A DNA stretch of 64,000 nucleotides, taken from Schizophyllum amplum (taxonomy: Eukaryota; Basidiomycota; Agaricomycetes; Agaricales; Schizophyllaceae). The stretch is from NCBI GenBank assembly GCA_007026445.1, contig VDMD01000038.1, positions 224,533-288,532 of the forward strand, in the 5' to 3' direction. Shown piece after piece: positions 24,425-36,124 of this stretch. The notes beneath the pieces are model-generated. The model had not been told where the DNA came from. It worked only from the letters and a program-made list of their open reading frames with translations, and did no database searches. The stretch's first letter is position 1. Each line of letters begins with the position of its first letter. The translations under genes were made by a program, and so were the position numbers.

Positions 24425-24819
24425 TACTGTACTGTTTCGACCGTAGGTTCACTGGGTGTAACGCGTTACGCTTTGAACTGACCCAGATCCCAGTTCACGG
24501 GCCCGAAGGGCCCGTTACGGTCCGAAATTTTAGTTCATAAATATTGATTTATGCTGCAAAATCCACTCTTTTACTGTACTTTTCAGGGCCCGGGAAGTAG
24601 TATAATCAGACTGTGAGCTCAGAATACAAATAAAGGTAATAAAATATGTCCCAAAACGGCTCGAATGTAAGAAGGAAAAAAATCGTAAAGAAATACGCAA
24701 AATTTGAATATCCGAGACGGCGTTCACCGAGCGGCGTTACGCGTTACGCTGAGTGAATTAGTTCAGTTCAGAGGCCGATGTTACGCGTTACGTGAACTTA
24801 CGGTCGAAACAGTACAGTA
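24425..24819. mobile_element. 395-bp MITE with 28-bp TIRs, TA target (Tc1/mariner-like)
   Basis: Ends read TACTGTACTGTTTCGACC at the left and its complement at the right; over 28 bp the arms differ at one base. If TA is the duplicated target, the element runs 24427-24817. Subterminal TAACGCGTTACG palindromes lie near both ends (about 24458, 24734 and 24781), and the middle has a GGGCCCGAAGGGCCC hairpin. It has no coding capacity, so it is non-autonomous. Confidence 0.8.
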
Positions 24820-25089
24820 GAGTAGAATGCATCCACAATCAGTTCTTCAGTAGAGACTAGCTTTCGATCGAATTTTATGGCCACTGAGGCCTGAGGCCAT
24901 GGCAGACGATTCACGAGCAGGGGAGACATCAACGCGAACGCGCCGGCGCGTGCCGCCGCGGTCGCAAGCTCTCGCACCGGAGGTCCGACCGGATATCAGG
25001 ACATAAAGGGAAGGTTAAAGCGCGGAAAATGTCATGTGACATCAAATGCGGGCAGTCCTATGATCCGGGCGCGACTAGCAGCAGACGTT

Positions 25090-25116
25090 CTACGAACGTC
25101 TGCCTGGGGAGACTAG
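25090..25116 (-). repeat. 27-bp repeat shared with 3968-3994
   Basis: Perfect reverse-complement match to 3968-3994. Here it overlaps a hairpin of two 10-bp arms (GCAGACGTTC / GAACGTCTGC) with a 3-nt loop. Confidence 0.6.
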
Positions 25117-25984
25117 TACCCAATTTTGCGAGTAAAAAAGGATATCGAATTTACTTGGAATTTGCTTTCCGGACTGGTTACGGGGCGACACGCGAGCTCC
25201 GGCCGCAGCTTTTGATTCGCTTTGACACTTTACCTCGTTTGGACGCACGTGCAGGTGTGCTTTCGACGGCCTCTAGAGCGTAGGCGCGTCGTGGTGCTCA
25301 TCACTTTGACCTTTCACTACTTACACCACACCCTGCCATGGCGCGTTGCACCTCAATGCTATATAGACCTTCATCCTCAACCGAAATTGACTCCCAAATA
25401 TGTACCCAAACACGCACTGGTGTCCACCTGAGGGCCGAGGCTGCATCAGTCAAACAACACATATTTGAAGTCGGACACAACTTCTAACTTCGATTCTCCT
25501 TAAAGTCGACGAGGGAGAGTCCTTCCTCGTTGTCTCTGCAACTGACTAGGGGAACCTGGGAAGGCCATCACGTCCTTGTCGCCGGCGCAGAAATGACACC
25601 GTTTGCGCTTAGTGATCGTCAGCGAAACCAGCTAGCAATATATGCCAAGGTTCCCCCCTCGAGCATGCAGGAAGGGTGCACTGGAGTCCCCTCTGGCGTC
25701 TCCACCGTTGTAGGCTGGGGAATTCAGTGGAGTGTTGCGCTTTGCACGCTGCCTCTGTCCGCTGTTGATCGCTGATTCGGATTACAACGTATTCAAGGTG
25801 CACCTCGTATGGATACGGCGAAAAAATCATCTTGAGCCCTTTCCTCTGCTGGGCAGAATTACATGAGGAAGGGTGGCGAGAGAGCGTCGAGGATGAGGTC
25901 GAGCGGGTCAAGCGCGCTTCCCCACCGCTTTGGGACAGTGTCAGATCGCTGGTCCATCACTCGGTGATTTCCGTCGTAAAAATA

Positions 25985-26032
25985 CTGACATTTATCTTCC
26001 CACGATTCGGACAGACATACGGTAAGCGTTGC
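25985..26032 (-). repeat. Inverted repeat arm, right copy
   Basis: Pairs with 19972-20019. It ends about 60 bp before the tRNA-Glu gene. Confidence 0.75.
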
Positions 26033-26093
26033 CTATCCCAGACTATGAGCGAGTGTCCCGGTGGGCAGACGGGTAGAGCTACCTCCTCTTCGC

Positions 26094-26165
26094 TCCGATA
26101 TGGTGTAACGGCTAACATTGCCGCCTTTCACGCGGCAGCTCGGGGTTCGATTCCCCGTATCGGAA
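26094..26165 (+). tRNA. tRNA-Glu (anticodon TTC)
   Basis: 72 nt, intronless, anticodon loop CTTTCAC; same mature sequence as 13468-13539 but on the other strand. Confidence 0.93.
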
Positions 26166-26620
26166 TGTGCGTTCGCAGACTTTTTTGCGTCGCACCAAGC
26201 GATTTACCGCGCATGTCTTCCCAACGAGCACGTACACATTGGTGAGCACAAAGGGCATGACATGAGGGTGCGCACTGGTATACAGATATACGCAAGTATA
26301 CAGATGTACGCAATGAGATATACAGTGAGCCAACAACAACAAAGGACCGTATAAGTTATGTGCGTAGGTGGTAGAGAGAGTGGGATACGCGCGTGCGCGC
26401 TCGTGTGGCTTGCCTGTGCTTCGCCAGCACGCGATCCCCTTCCTGATTTTCCTGCTTCCGAAAATGTGATGCTACAACTCGCCGCGTTACGCGAGTTCGT
26501 GTCTCCGAGTCCATCTCGGAGTCCTCCAGGGTATGCAGTACCGCGGCCCGGGTCGTCGGGTGCGCTCGTGCGCACCAGGCCGCGACGCTATGTCGAGACT
26601 GCGTCCGTCGCGCCGACGGC
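26166..26620. other. Intergenic, no supported gene
   Basis: Contains short ACACNNATA-like direct repeats (GTATACAGAT.. / GTATACAGATG..) at 26279-26308. No gene. Confidence 0.4.
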
Positions 26621-28179
26621 TTAGGGCCCGCTAACCCGCTTGGTCTCCACCGTGTCGAACAACGAGTGCGCGTCCGAGTCCATCTCGACCACGACGCTGA
26701 TGGCGACAGGGGATGACGGGCGAGGCGGTGGCGGAGGCTTCGGCCAGCCAGACGCGCCGCTTGGCTTCCACGACGGCGAACGCACGGTGGGTGACGGCGG
26801 CCAGTTCTTCGACTCCTCCTGCCACGGGCGCGGAGACATAGGTGCCGGACGGGTGCTCACGCGCCATGGTTGGAGCTCGCGGCTGCTGGCGGTGCGCTGG
26901 CTTGCGGCGTCGGCGAGGGACACGCGGATGATGATCATGGCGAAGGTGATTCCCTGGAGAGGGTGTAAGGTGGGCTGTTAAAGGAGATGGAAGGTCGCGA
27001 CTTACGATGAGAGGGGCCGTGAGGTCGAGGATGGCGTACTGGCCGTTACTGCCGATCAGGTAGACGGTCACGAGCGCGATGAGCGCGGCGGAGTAGGCAG
27101 CTGCGGACTCGACGACGAGTGCGAGAGCTGAAGTGATGCGGGTGGAGATGTAGCTGTCGGCGAGGCGGCGTTGAGTTGCGAGGATACGCGCGGCGATGAG
27201 CACTGTGCGGGCAAGCATTAGTTCGCATTGCGCATCGCGTCCACAGGACGAGTAACTCACGCGTGCACAACACATTCGTACCGAGCGACATGATGATGAA
27301 GCTCGTTACCCAGGGCACGAGCGACGCCGCAAAGATCAGGTCACCGGCCTTCAGCACAGTGAACTTCGCCGTCGCGACGGATCCGACACCTGTTCATCGC
27401 AATCAGAGAAGGTCCCGACACGCCTAAAGGCCTACTCACTCAAAGTCCCGATACACATGAGGGCCGGGAGTATAGCGACGTAGTAATTCCGAGCCCAGAC
27501 AACCCAGGTGCGGTACGTCTGTTTGTTGAGCGTCAGTTGTGCGCGCGCAGCCGGATTGCGGTACACGTACTACGAACGTATCCCCCACGAAAGTCAGCAT
27601 CACATACACGGCTGTCTTCGCTGCGTACGAGGGCGCGGACAGGTCTGCGTAGAAAATCGCCGCGCCGCCCGGCTCCGCCTGCGCGTTGACGAACGCACGC
27701 GAAGCGCGACCGATGTTGATGATCCAGTGCTGTTGAGAGGAATTGACTGTTGAGCATGGCAATGTACGATTGATTCAGGTGGGTACTCACGGTCCACGTC
27801 AGCGCGCAGATAACGACCAACGTGCCCAAGAGCGCCCAGTTGAAGTGCCCTTCTGTACGAGCACGGCGCACGAGGGCAACGACGGTGGCAATGAAGAGCG
27901 CATTGAAGACACCTGTGAGTGGGTTAGAAAGAGTCGCGCGGCGGATTCACTTGGGGTGGGGGATCTAGCAAACAGGAAACATGCGGAAGCTCGTCGGGAG
28001 TGGTCGGATAGGTGTATATGCAGTGCTCAATCGGACAGCGAAGAGAAGTTACGCACCAAAACCTAGAGTCTCCAGGACTATGCCTACAAACTGTGAATGG
28101 GAAGGATGAGCGGGGGTATGTATGCAAGAGGGCACGGACCACGTACCGAGGCGCTCTCGAGGGTGATCTCTGCCGGCAT
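26621..28179 (-). CDS. Seven-span integral membrane protein of unknown function
   Basis: Eight exons close to 361 residues: 28179-28147, 28090-28057, 27912-27791, 27729-27571, 27518-27440, 27389-27261, 27202-27006, 26953-26621. Hydrophobic segments include FVGIVLETLGFG, a span around LLGTLVVICALTW, AAKTAVYVMLTFVGDTFV, YYVAILPALMCIGT, DLIFAASLVPWVTSFIIM, YSAALIALVTVYLIG and GITFAMIIIRVSL. The motif YRTWVVWARNY between spans 3 and 4 is typical of a large basidiomycete membrane-protein family with no assigned role. The C-terminal ~90 residues are Pro/Ser-rich and probably cytosolic. GPCR-like topology is suggestive only. Confidence 0.85.
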
Positions 28180-29269
28180 GGTAGGGAGGGACTGAGGGAG
28201 GGGGGAGGATATACAAGAAAGAGAGGTAGGAAGGTGCGCCGGGGGAAGCGCACGAAGGAACGGGGAGGAAGGAGGACCACGGGGGTGGGGAAAAAGCGGG
28301 CGGGACCGATGAGCGCTCCCTAAGTACTCCGTCTGACCATAGCTGCGCTTCCGTGCGGGGCGTATAGCAGATCATCCGTGATGGACGCTGCTTGCGGTTC
28401 GTCTAGAAGCGTATGCGTGGGTGGAGCGCAAGCACGCGGGTCCGCGGCTCGTGGGACGGTCTGCGGGGGGGATCGTTTGACGCCCGCTGAGTCGTATCTT
28501 TATCGGAGTCGATCGTCTTCTTGCAAGTCCCGGCTTGAAGCCTCCTCTCGCGCTGCAGATGCATCATGTATGTATCTCTTGGTTCTGAAGAGAAACGTTG
28601 TCGAGACGGCCGTATATCAGACGCGGAGGTGGGAAACTAGCGCGAAGGACAGGATGGGGTCAGCCGATGCTCCTTCGATTCAGCCGTGGGATCAAGACTA
28701 AATCAGGATCAACAGACAGGTGCGCACAATGGGGCGTCGAGGGAGCGTTCGACATCAGCGCCAGCGTCTGTATCAGCGTCTGTATGCGAGGGCATCAAAG
28801 ACACTGTGCGAGAGCATCAGCACCATCATCTGAGGAAGCCTCGCACGAAGCGTGTATCAGTGGAAGACAACCTCTGTCACTTGGGCAGAGGTGCGGCCGC
28901 GCATTGCACTGGGTGACTGGGCGGGGGGATAAAGGCTTCAAGCAAAGCAAAGTCTATGATAGTGATATGAGAGAGGAACAATGCGAAGTCAGAACTTGAA
29001 AGGAGCCTCAGCATACCTAATAGTCGAAGTTGTTGAACAGCGCAACAGTTGTTGAACGCTGTACATTGAATATGAACGTACTGACAGTGAACGTCGAACA
29101 ATAATGTCGGGCCGCGTCGCCAGGCAGACTTCAAGTCCCTTCCTGCTTTGGAAAGGGTCAGTTTTGGAGTTGAAGATATGGTCGTAGACCAATGGCAGAC
29201 AGCGGTCAAAGACAGGAAGTCCTGAAGAGTGAGGAAGCAGGTAAAAAGAAAGGGAAGTAAACTGGTTAT
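28180..29269. other. Intergenic, no supported gene
   Basis: Purine-rich tract near 28180-28300 upstream of the membrane-protein gene. Short frames elsewhere lack domains or splice support. Confidence 0.4.
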
Positions 29270-29350
29270 TCGGATACGGGGAATCGAACCCCGAGCTGCC
29301 GCGCACTGCGAATGAGAGGCGGCAATGTTGGCCGTTACACCATATCCGAC
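29270..29350 (-). tRNA. tRNA-Glu (anticodon CTC) with 9-nt intron
   Basis: Same mature sequence as 17018-17098; the intron differs (TTCGCAGTG here, TAGTCAGTG there). Ends 111 bp before the VPS10 start codon, in divergent orientation. Confidence 0.92.
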
Positions 29351-29461
29351 GTGCTTAAATGCCCCTGACATAAGCCCACATTCGGAGAACAATGGCGCTC
29401 ACGTGACCGACACGCGGTGGGCCTCGTCATTCGGACTGCGCGCTTGTTGTTCCCGACAATC

Positions 29462-32400
29462 ATGCATTGGACCTGGCTGCTGCTGGCTGGGCTTGCGGCG
29501 GCGGCGGGGACGCCGTCGTCGCGGCTGACGTCGTTCTTGAATCTGCCGTCGTCGATATTCTTCTTCGAGGACTCGACGGACGCGGTGTACGTGGACTCGA
29601 TCGAAGGCACCGTGTTCGTGTCCGGCGACGAGGGCAAGACCTGGGCGGACGCGGGCGTCCAGGACGTGCAGACCGTGATCGCACACCCATTTGACCGCAA
29701 CTACGCGTTCGCGATTGGCAGGGGGAGCACCCACTTTCGCACATCCGACCGCGGGCGCAGCTGGCAGCGATTCCAGTCGCCCGCGCCGGCTGCGCTCGTC
29801 TCCAAGCCGCTCGCCTTTCATGTCGACCAGCCGGGACATGTGCTCTTCCAGGCCACCCACTGCGAGGCCCGCACCATCGGCTGGGGCGTCGTCTGCCGCG
29901 ACGAGACTTACTACACCACCGACGCCTTCTCCTCTGACATGCGCCTCATGCGCACAGACACCACCCACTGCGCCTTTGCCCACTCTACGAAAGAATTCAA
30001 GCACGACGCACACCGCGATCTTGTCTTTTGCGTCGCTTTTGACGCCGATGCGGTTGCCGGAGCGCACGCCATCGAGAGCAGCAGGCTCTTTGCAAGCACC
30101 GATTTCTTCCAGGTGCGTGCGAGTACATGTCCCTGACCTATGCACTCATGCCCTCGCAGAACGACATCCGCATCGAAGATCTCGGCATAGGAAAGGCAGC
30201 CAAGGGCATCCTCGCCCTCGCCATCGTCTCCAAATTCGCCGTCGTCGCACTCAAGGACGTACAGCACACCGACACACGCCTCTACGTATCGCTGGACGCC
30301 CAGTCCTGGGCGCGCGCAGAGTTCCCCCAGTCATCATCCGCAGCGCTCAAGGAGAACGCGTACACGATCGTCGAGAGCACCCTGCACTCGCTAGCGGTTG
30401 ATGTCGTCCGAGGCGACAATGACGGTGCGACCGGCACTCTCTTCGTCAGCAACTCCAACGGAACGTATTTCGTCGAGAGCTTGGCGGACACGAACAGGAA
30501 CGCGATGGGGTGAGTGTACGTGCCGATTTGCGACATCAAATTCACACGTCGCCAGATACGTTGACTACGAGCACATATTCGGCGTCGACGGTGTCGGACT
30601 CGCCAACATCGTTGCTAACGCTGACCAGGCAGGCGCTCCGGGCGTCACCAAGCGCTTGCGGACAATGATCACATTTGACGACGGCAGTCGGTGGGCGCCG
30701 ATTCGTGCGCCGGAAGGAAGCGACTGCAACCCGAGGGATATCGACAAGTGAGTGCTGGACTCCCCATAAGCTATTAAATAAACCTAACTGACTGCGCCCC
30801 AGCTGTGCCCTGCACCTGCATTCGGTAACCACGCCACATAATTTCGGACGGGTGTTCTCGAGTCCAGCACCTGGGTGAGTGACGATTGACTCGTCATGAA
30901 CATCGTCCTGAACACCCTTCCAGATATGTCATGGCGGTCGGCTCGGTCGGTGCAGCGCTCGCACCCTACGAGGACTCCGATACCTATCTAAGCTCAGACG
31001 CGGGGATTACCTGGTCCAAGGTGAGTTGTCTGCCATCGCACGTCCATTCGGATGTCTCCGATGCTTGCTGCACGCATCGCAAGACGCTCGACGCGCGCAT
31101 TGCAGGTTGCTCAACGCGCGGCTCGCAAAGGTCTCGTTGATCTCAAGCAACACGCTTACCACCACCCTCCCAGATCTCCGAAGGCGCGCACAAATACGAG
31201 TTCGGCGATGCGGGCTCGCTTCTCGTCCTCATCGACGACGAGGAGGGCACGGGCGAGGTCAAGTGGACGGCGGATGGAGGCCGGAACTGGAACACATATG
31301 ACTTTGGGCAGAGATTGCGCGCGAGAGCGCTGTTGACGGTGCCAGACAGCACGAGTAGGAAGTTTTTGGTGTTGGGTGAGCCATTGATTAATTTATTTTA
31401 CTGCGACCACGCAGCTGCTCGCAATCCTGATGTAGACCGAACACGCGCCATATCCTGATACTACTCCCTAGGCCAAATCGCGCGCCGGGATCAGAGCAAC
31501 GGTGTCGGGCCCTACGTGGTGGTGTGGCTGGACTTTGCGGGTTAGTGATCTGTTATTGCAGCCCCATGCTTCTGAAGCTCAACGCCCCTTCGTTGCAGAC
31601 ACACGCGACCGCAAGTGCAGCGACAACGACTTTGAGAGGTGGTATGCGCGCGGCGGCGACGGCGAGTGCTTGTTAGGGCATAAGGTGTGTGTGGATTGCT
31701 GTGTACCTTGTAAATGACTTGCGCTCATGCGTCTGCAGCAATGGTACCGCCGACGCAAGCCAACCGCTGACTGCTATGTGGGTGAGAAGTTCGAGGAGCC
31801 CGTAGAGCACGACGAGCCGTGTGCGTGCGGGGAGAGTGACTATGAATGGTGAGTGCTGTTTTATTGCTTGCGCTGTGCTTCTTGCTTCTGTCTCCTCTTC
31901 TCATTCAAATGTGCTAACCACCGATCTTGCAGTGACTACAACTTTGTTCGGCAAGGCGATGCGTGCGTTCCTGTGGGGCCGGAACCGGTACGGGCAGGGT
32001 GAGTTGAAGCACGCGCCATATGCGAATTGTTTGCTTACACTCGTGTTGTTGAAGTATGTGCACGAGCGGACGGCCCGATGAGACATACCTCGGCTCGAGT
32101 GGATATCGCAAGATTCCAGGTGACACATGCGAGGGCGGATTAGCGAAGGACGCGCCAGTGGAGAAGAAGTGCAGCCAGGCTGAGCCCGCAGAGGGCGACG
32201 TCGTTCACCAGACCTTCGAGTTCCCGGCAACGGTCATGCAACATGCGTACTTCAAGGACTCACCGGTAAGCGAGAAGACAAGCCCTTGTCATCCCGTAGG
32301 CTTATGCGGGGCATCTGCAGACAATCCTTGTCCGCCTCAGCGACCACACGATATGGCAGAGCGCGAATGAAGGGTACACCTGGAGTCAACTGTTCCCGGA

Positions 32401-35258
32401 GGAGAGGTGAGTGGCGTGTCCGATGGCGCGCGCCGTATAACTAATCTCCATGTCCTTGCTCAGGTTCCTTGGCTTCTACCACCATAAGTACACTGGGGAT
32501 CGCGCATACCTTGTCACGCCAGGAACTCGATTCTACTACACGACAGATGCAGGACGCAACTGGTATCCTCAAGAGGGACCCTCACCACCGAACACGTTTC
32601 GGGCGCAGGTCCTTCGTTTCCATCCTACCTCAGACTACCTCATCTGGGTAGGCAATAAGGACTGCGACGGTGCCGGCGAGAAATGCAGAGCTATAGCATG
32701 TGAGCTGCCTTGGATCTTCGTCGCAGGCTGTGAGAACTGACGGCCTCTACAGCGTACTCTCGGGACAATGGCCGCAAGTGGACAACCATTGATGAGTACG
32801 TTGTCAACTGCGCGTGGGCACGCGACGCACAGTTAGACGCGGACCCGAATGAAATACTATGCGAGAGCTACCGGGATAAGAAGGGCAGTCAGCGGATGTT
32901 TGGCGGCGAGAATCCCCTTGAACTCGTCGTAGGTGGGAGCTACTACACTAAGGTGAGTTTCAAAGTGCGACAAGCGCTATGTAAAGAGTCTCACATCGTG
33001 CAGAAACGCCGTGTGTTTGAGCACGTCGTTGGCTTTGCGAAATTCAGCGAGTATCTGGTCGTCGCCGCCATGCAGCCGGAGAAGCATTCGCTTGCACTGC
33101 AAGTGTCGTTGGATGGTACGCACTTTGCCGAAGGACACTTCCCACCTAGCATGCACCCCGAGACACATGTGAGCGTTGCAGTATCTCATGATCTTGTAAG
33201 TGGTATTGACTTTCCATTGCAGGCGTACACCGTCCTCGAATCCTCGACAGGTGCACTTTTCCTGCACATGACGATGTCGGAGCCTCCGAGCCCGTACTGG
33301 GGAAACATCTTGAAGAGCAACTCGAACGGGACGTACTTCGGCGTCAGTGCGGAGCATGTGAACCGGGACGAGCGGGGCTATGTGGATTTCGAGAAGGTGG
33401 GTTCTGGCCGCTAACTGTCGAAGGCAGAGGACTGTACTGAGGCCGGACGTGCAGATGATTGGACTGGACGGAATTGCACTCATCAACGTCGTGGGCAACG
33501 CGGATGAAGCTGTTCTGACAGGACGAAAGGCCCTGCAGTCGCGAATTACCCATAACGATGGTAAGAGCGTCTGCGAGATGACGGCTGGCCGCGCAACGAA
33601 CTAACGTTGGTCTGCAGGCGGAACTTGGAAAGCTCTCAACCCTCCACCCATAGACTCTAACGGGAACAAGTATGGATGCCAGAGTACAGTGCGTGCGCTT
33701 CGATGGAGCTACGGTAGACTGAGATTGACAAACCCATTGCGTGCATAGGGCTGCGCTTTGCACATCCACGGATACACTGAGCGTCTTGATCCACGCGCCA
33801 CGTACTCTTCGCCGTCCATCGTCGGTCTGCTGATGGCTGTCGGCAACGTTGGCGAGTCATTGCTGCCGTATACGGATTCGGATACTTTCCTGAGCCGTGA
33901 CGCGGGCTTCACCTGGGAAGAAGTGCACAAGGTGGGCTGTTGTTCTCAGATACCGTATGTACGCTTATACTCTTCAGGATGCACACCTGTGGGAGTTTGG
34001 CGACTCTGGTAGTATCCTGGTCATGGCCAACGACGAAGCGCCGACAGATCATGTACTCTTTTCGACCAACGAGGGCAAGGACTGGCGCGAGTACAAGTTC
34101 ACGGAAGGCGAGAAAGTGCGCATACGTCAGATTGTAACAGTGCCGAGCGACACCAGTCGTCGATTCATACTCATCGGACACGGCGCGCGCGAGGCGACGA
34201 GTGTCGCCATCCACCTGGACTTCTCTGCGTTGACGAAGAAGCAATGTAAGAGGTTTTGCGTGCGACCATTCGGACTATGAACTGATCTAGCTACGCAGGC
34301 GTGCTGAGCATCGAGGACCCCGGTCATGACGACTTCGAATTGTGGAGCCCAAGCGAGGAGCGCACTGAGCGGTGTCTCTTTGGCCGACAGGTTAGCAATT
34401 CGCTTATGGTTTGCGAGGGTGCAACTCAGAGCATATACAGACATTATACCATCGCCGCGTGCGCGATACGAACTGCGTGGTAGGCAAGCAGCCCAAAGCG
34501 GAGGAACGTGTGCAGAAGAACTGTCTATGCACCGCGAGCGATTTCGAGTGGTGCGTTTGCCCAGGCAGGCTGAAATATCAACGGCACTGACGTGCAACAC
34601 AGCGAATTCAACTACATGCGCAACGATGCAGGCGAGTGCGTCCTCGTTCCCGGTACGCAACCTTTGGCGGACGATGACGGCGTATGCCGTGCGGGTGATG
34701 AGTATTGGTACGAACGCACCGCATACCGCAAGATTCCTTACAGGTGAGTCGATACGCCAAGGAAGAATGAGATGCTTAAAGTACTAACTACCATGACATC
34801 AGCTCTTGCGAGGGCGGCGAGAGGCCAGATCGTGGTCGTAGGCATATATGCCCAGGCTTCCGTGCACACGGCGCTATGTTTTGGATGTCGGTCATCGTAC
34901 TACCGTTTGCCTTTACCGCGCTCGTCGCATACTGGTTCTACAAGCGCAGCGGCATGATGAGGGGGTACGTCGGCTTCGCAAACATATCGCGTTCAGCTGC
35001 TGAACTCTCTTTTGCAGCACGATTCGCCTACCTGGTGACAGCGCATATAGCGCCCGTCCATCGTTTGGGCAAGATTCTGGGGTGCTTGACACTTTGGCCA
35101 GCGTACCTTGGTTCATCATCGGCATCACGGGCATCGCATACGAATGGGCTGCTGGCCGCGTCGGGGACTTGCTCGCCGGATTCCGCACGAGAAGAGGGTA
35201 TAGAAATGTGCCGATTGACGAGGATGCACAAATATTACGGTTTGAGGATGAAGAATAG
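29462..35258 (+). CDS. VPS10: Vacuolar protein sorting receptor VPS10 (sortilin family)
   Basis: Twenty-five exons close exactly to 1,446 residues (first exon 29462-30112, last 35018-35258; exons of 66-268 nt between, introns ~50-150 bp). A signal peptide ([16 protein letters not shown]) precedes two luminal Vps10 ten-bladed propellers marked by Asp-boxes such as [40 protein letters not shown] and SRDAGFTW. Each is followed by a cysteine-rich 10CC-type region (for example [10 protein letters not shown] and CSFD/CEGG blocks). A membrane span lies at ~1338-1359, a second hydrophobic stretch near 1395-1412, then a short charged tail. It sorts carboxypeptidase Y-type cargo from the trans-Golgi to the endosome. 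Length and two-propeller layout match yeast Vps10. Confidence 0.97.
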
Positions 35259-35632
35259 GCGAGATGTATGTGGTATGTGTGTTATTGTGATAGCTACAAA
35301 ACGACTTGATCGATTATTGCTCCATGTTATCGCTAGCATTGTATTTATCGACTGCATACGATATGAGGGCAGCCTTGTAATTGCACTACTGGAAGCACAT
35401 TTAGATCTATCTGCGTACATTCCACGTTGACGAGGTAACTAAGAAGACCACCAGCAGTGAGTAGCTGGTGAGGCGTCTCTTCAACGTACTTACGTCGACG
35501 CAGCGATGTCCGGCATACGCGCCACTTGATAAATCGATGCTGTGTGAGAACTTGAATGAACAGGACTTGGCGTACTAGTAGTCCTACAGCTGGAGGCCAA
35601 AAATGCTACCTTTCAAAGATGTCCAAGTCGAT

Positions 35633-35706
35633 TGGCCCGTACGGGGGTCGAACCCGCGACCTTGGCGTTATTAGCACCACGCTCTAACCAACTGAGCTAA
35701 CCGGCC
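35633..35706 (-). tRNA. tRNA-Ile (anticodon AAT)
   Basis: 74 nt, D-arm TAGCTCAGTTGGTTAGAGC, anticodon loop CTAATAA, T-loop TTCGACC, no intron. The acceptor stem GGCCGGT/ACGGGCC has one G-G mismatch (positions 5:68). The flank 35259-35632 up to VPS10 holds no gene. Confidence 0.92.
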
Positions 35707-36124
35707 ATAAACGAGGCAAAATTGGAGGCATTATACGAGTATCAACCTTGTCTTTCCGTAGTAACGACCCTTAGATGTCAATGTATTTGCATACTTCAGC
35801 CACTACGCATGCACATGTTCGGGGAATACCATAAATACAGCAGCCAGGCCAATGTTACATGGTAGACAAGATACAGTTTCGCTACCGACAAAGCACATGA
35901 GAGGACCCTGCCAGAACAACGAACACAGAAACTGAACATTATCGCCGATTGTCGATCAAAGCCGTCGGAAGCAGGCAGATCATGCACATTCTGAGCGGCA
36001 TGGATAAATCAAGGTCGTGGCGCGCCTTGCGCGCTTGCATCTGGAACAACACGAGGCGAGTCTCTTGTTGAACGGTCGCCAGCTGACGCTGGCGCCTCGA
36101 CATAGCAACGAGGTGGCTGGAAGG
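35707..36124. other. Intergenic, no supported gene
   Basis: Short frames only; no repeat or domain recognised. Confidence 0.4.

Larger units (their letters stand above)
19893..26050. repeat. Gene-free repeat block bounded by inverted copies
   Basis: The segment 19972-20019 is the reverse complement of 25985-26032 with one mismatch in 48. A second inner match pairs 20125-20149 with about 25233-25258. This layout suggests the arms of one large decayed or nested element of ~6 kb. Inside lie the 68-bp tandem pair, the TAGC-rich element, the CCCTGCC-rich tract and the 395-bp MITE. The remainder (20020-20900, 21044-22930, 24820-25980) shows only short non-conserved open frames. No transposase or reverse transcriptase motif was seen. 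Confidence 0.5.
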
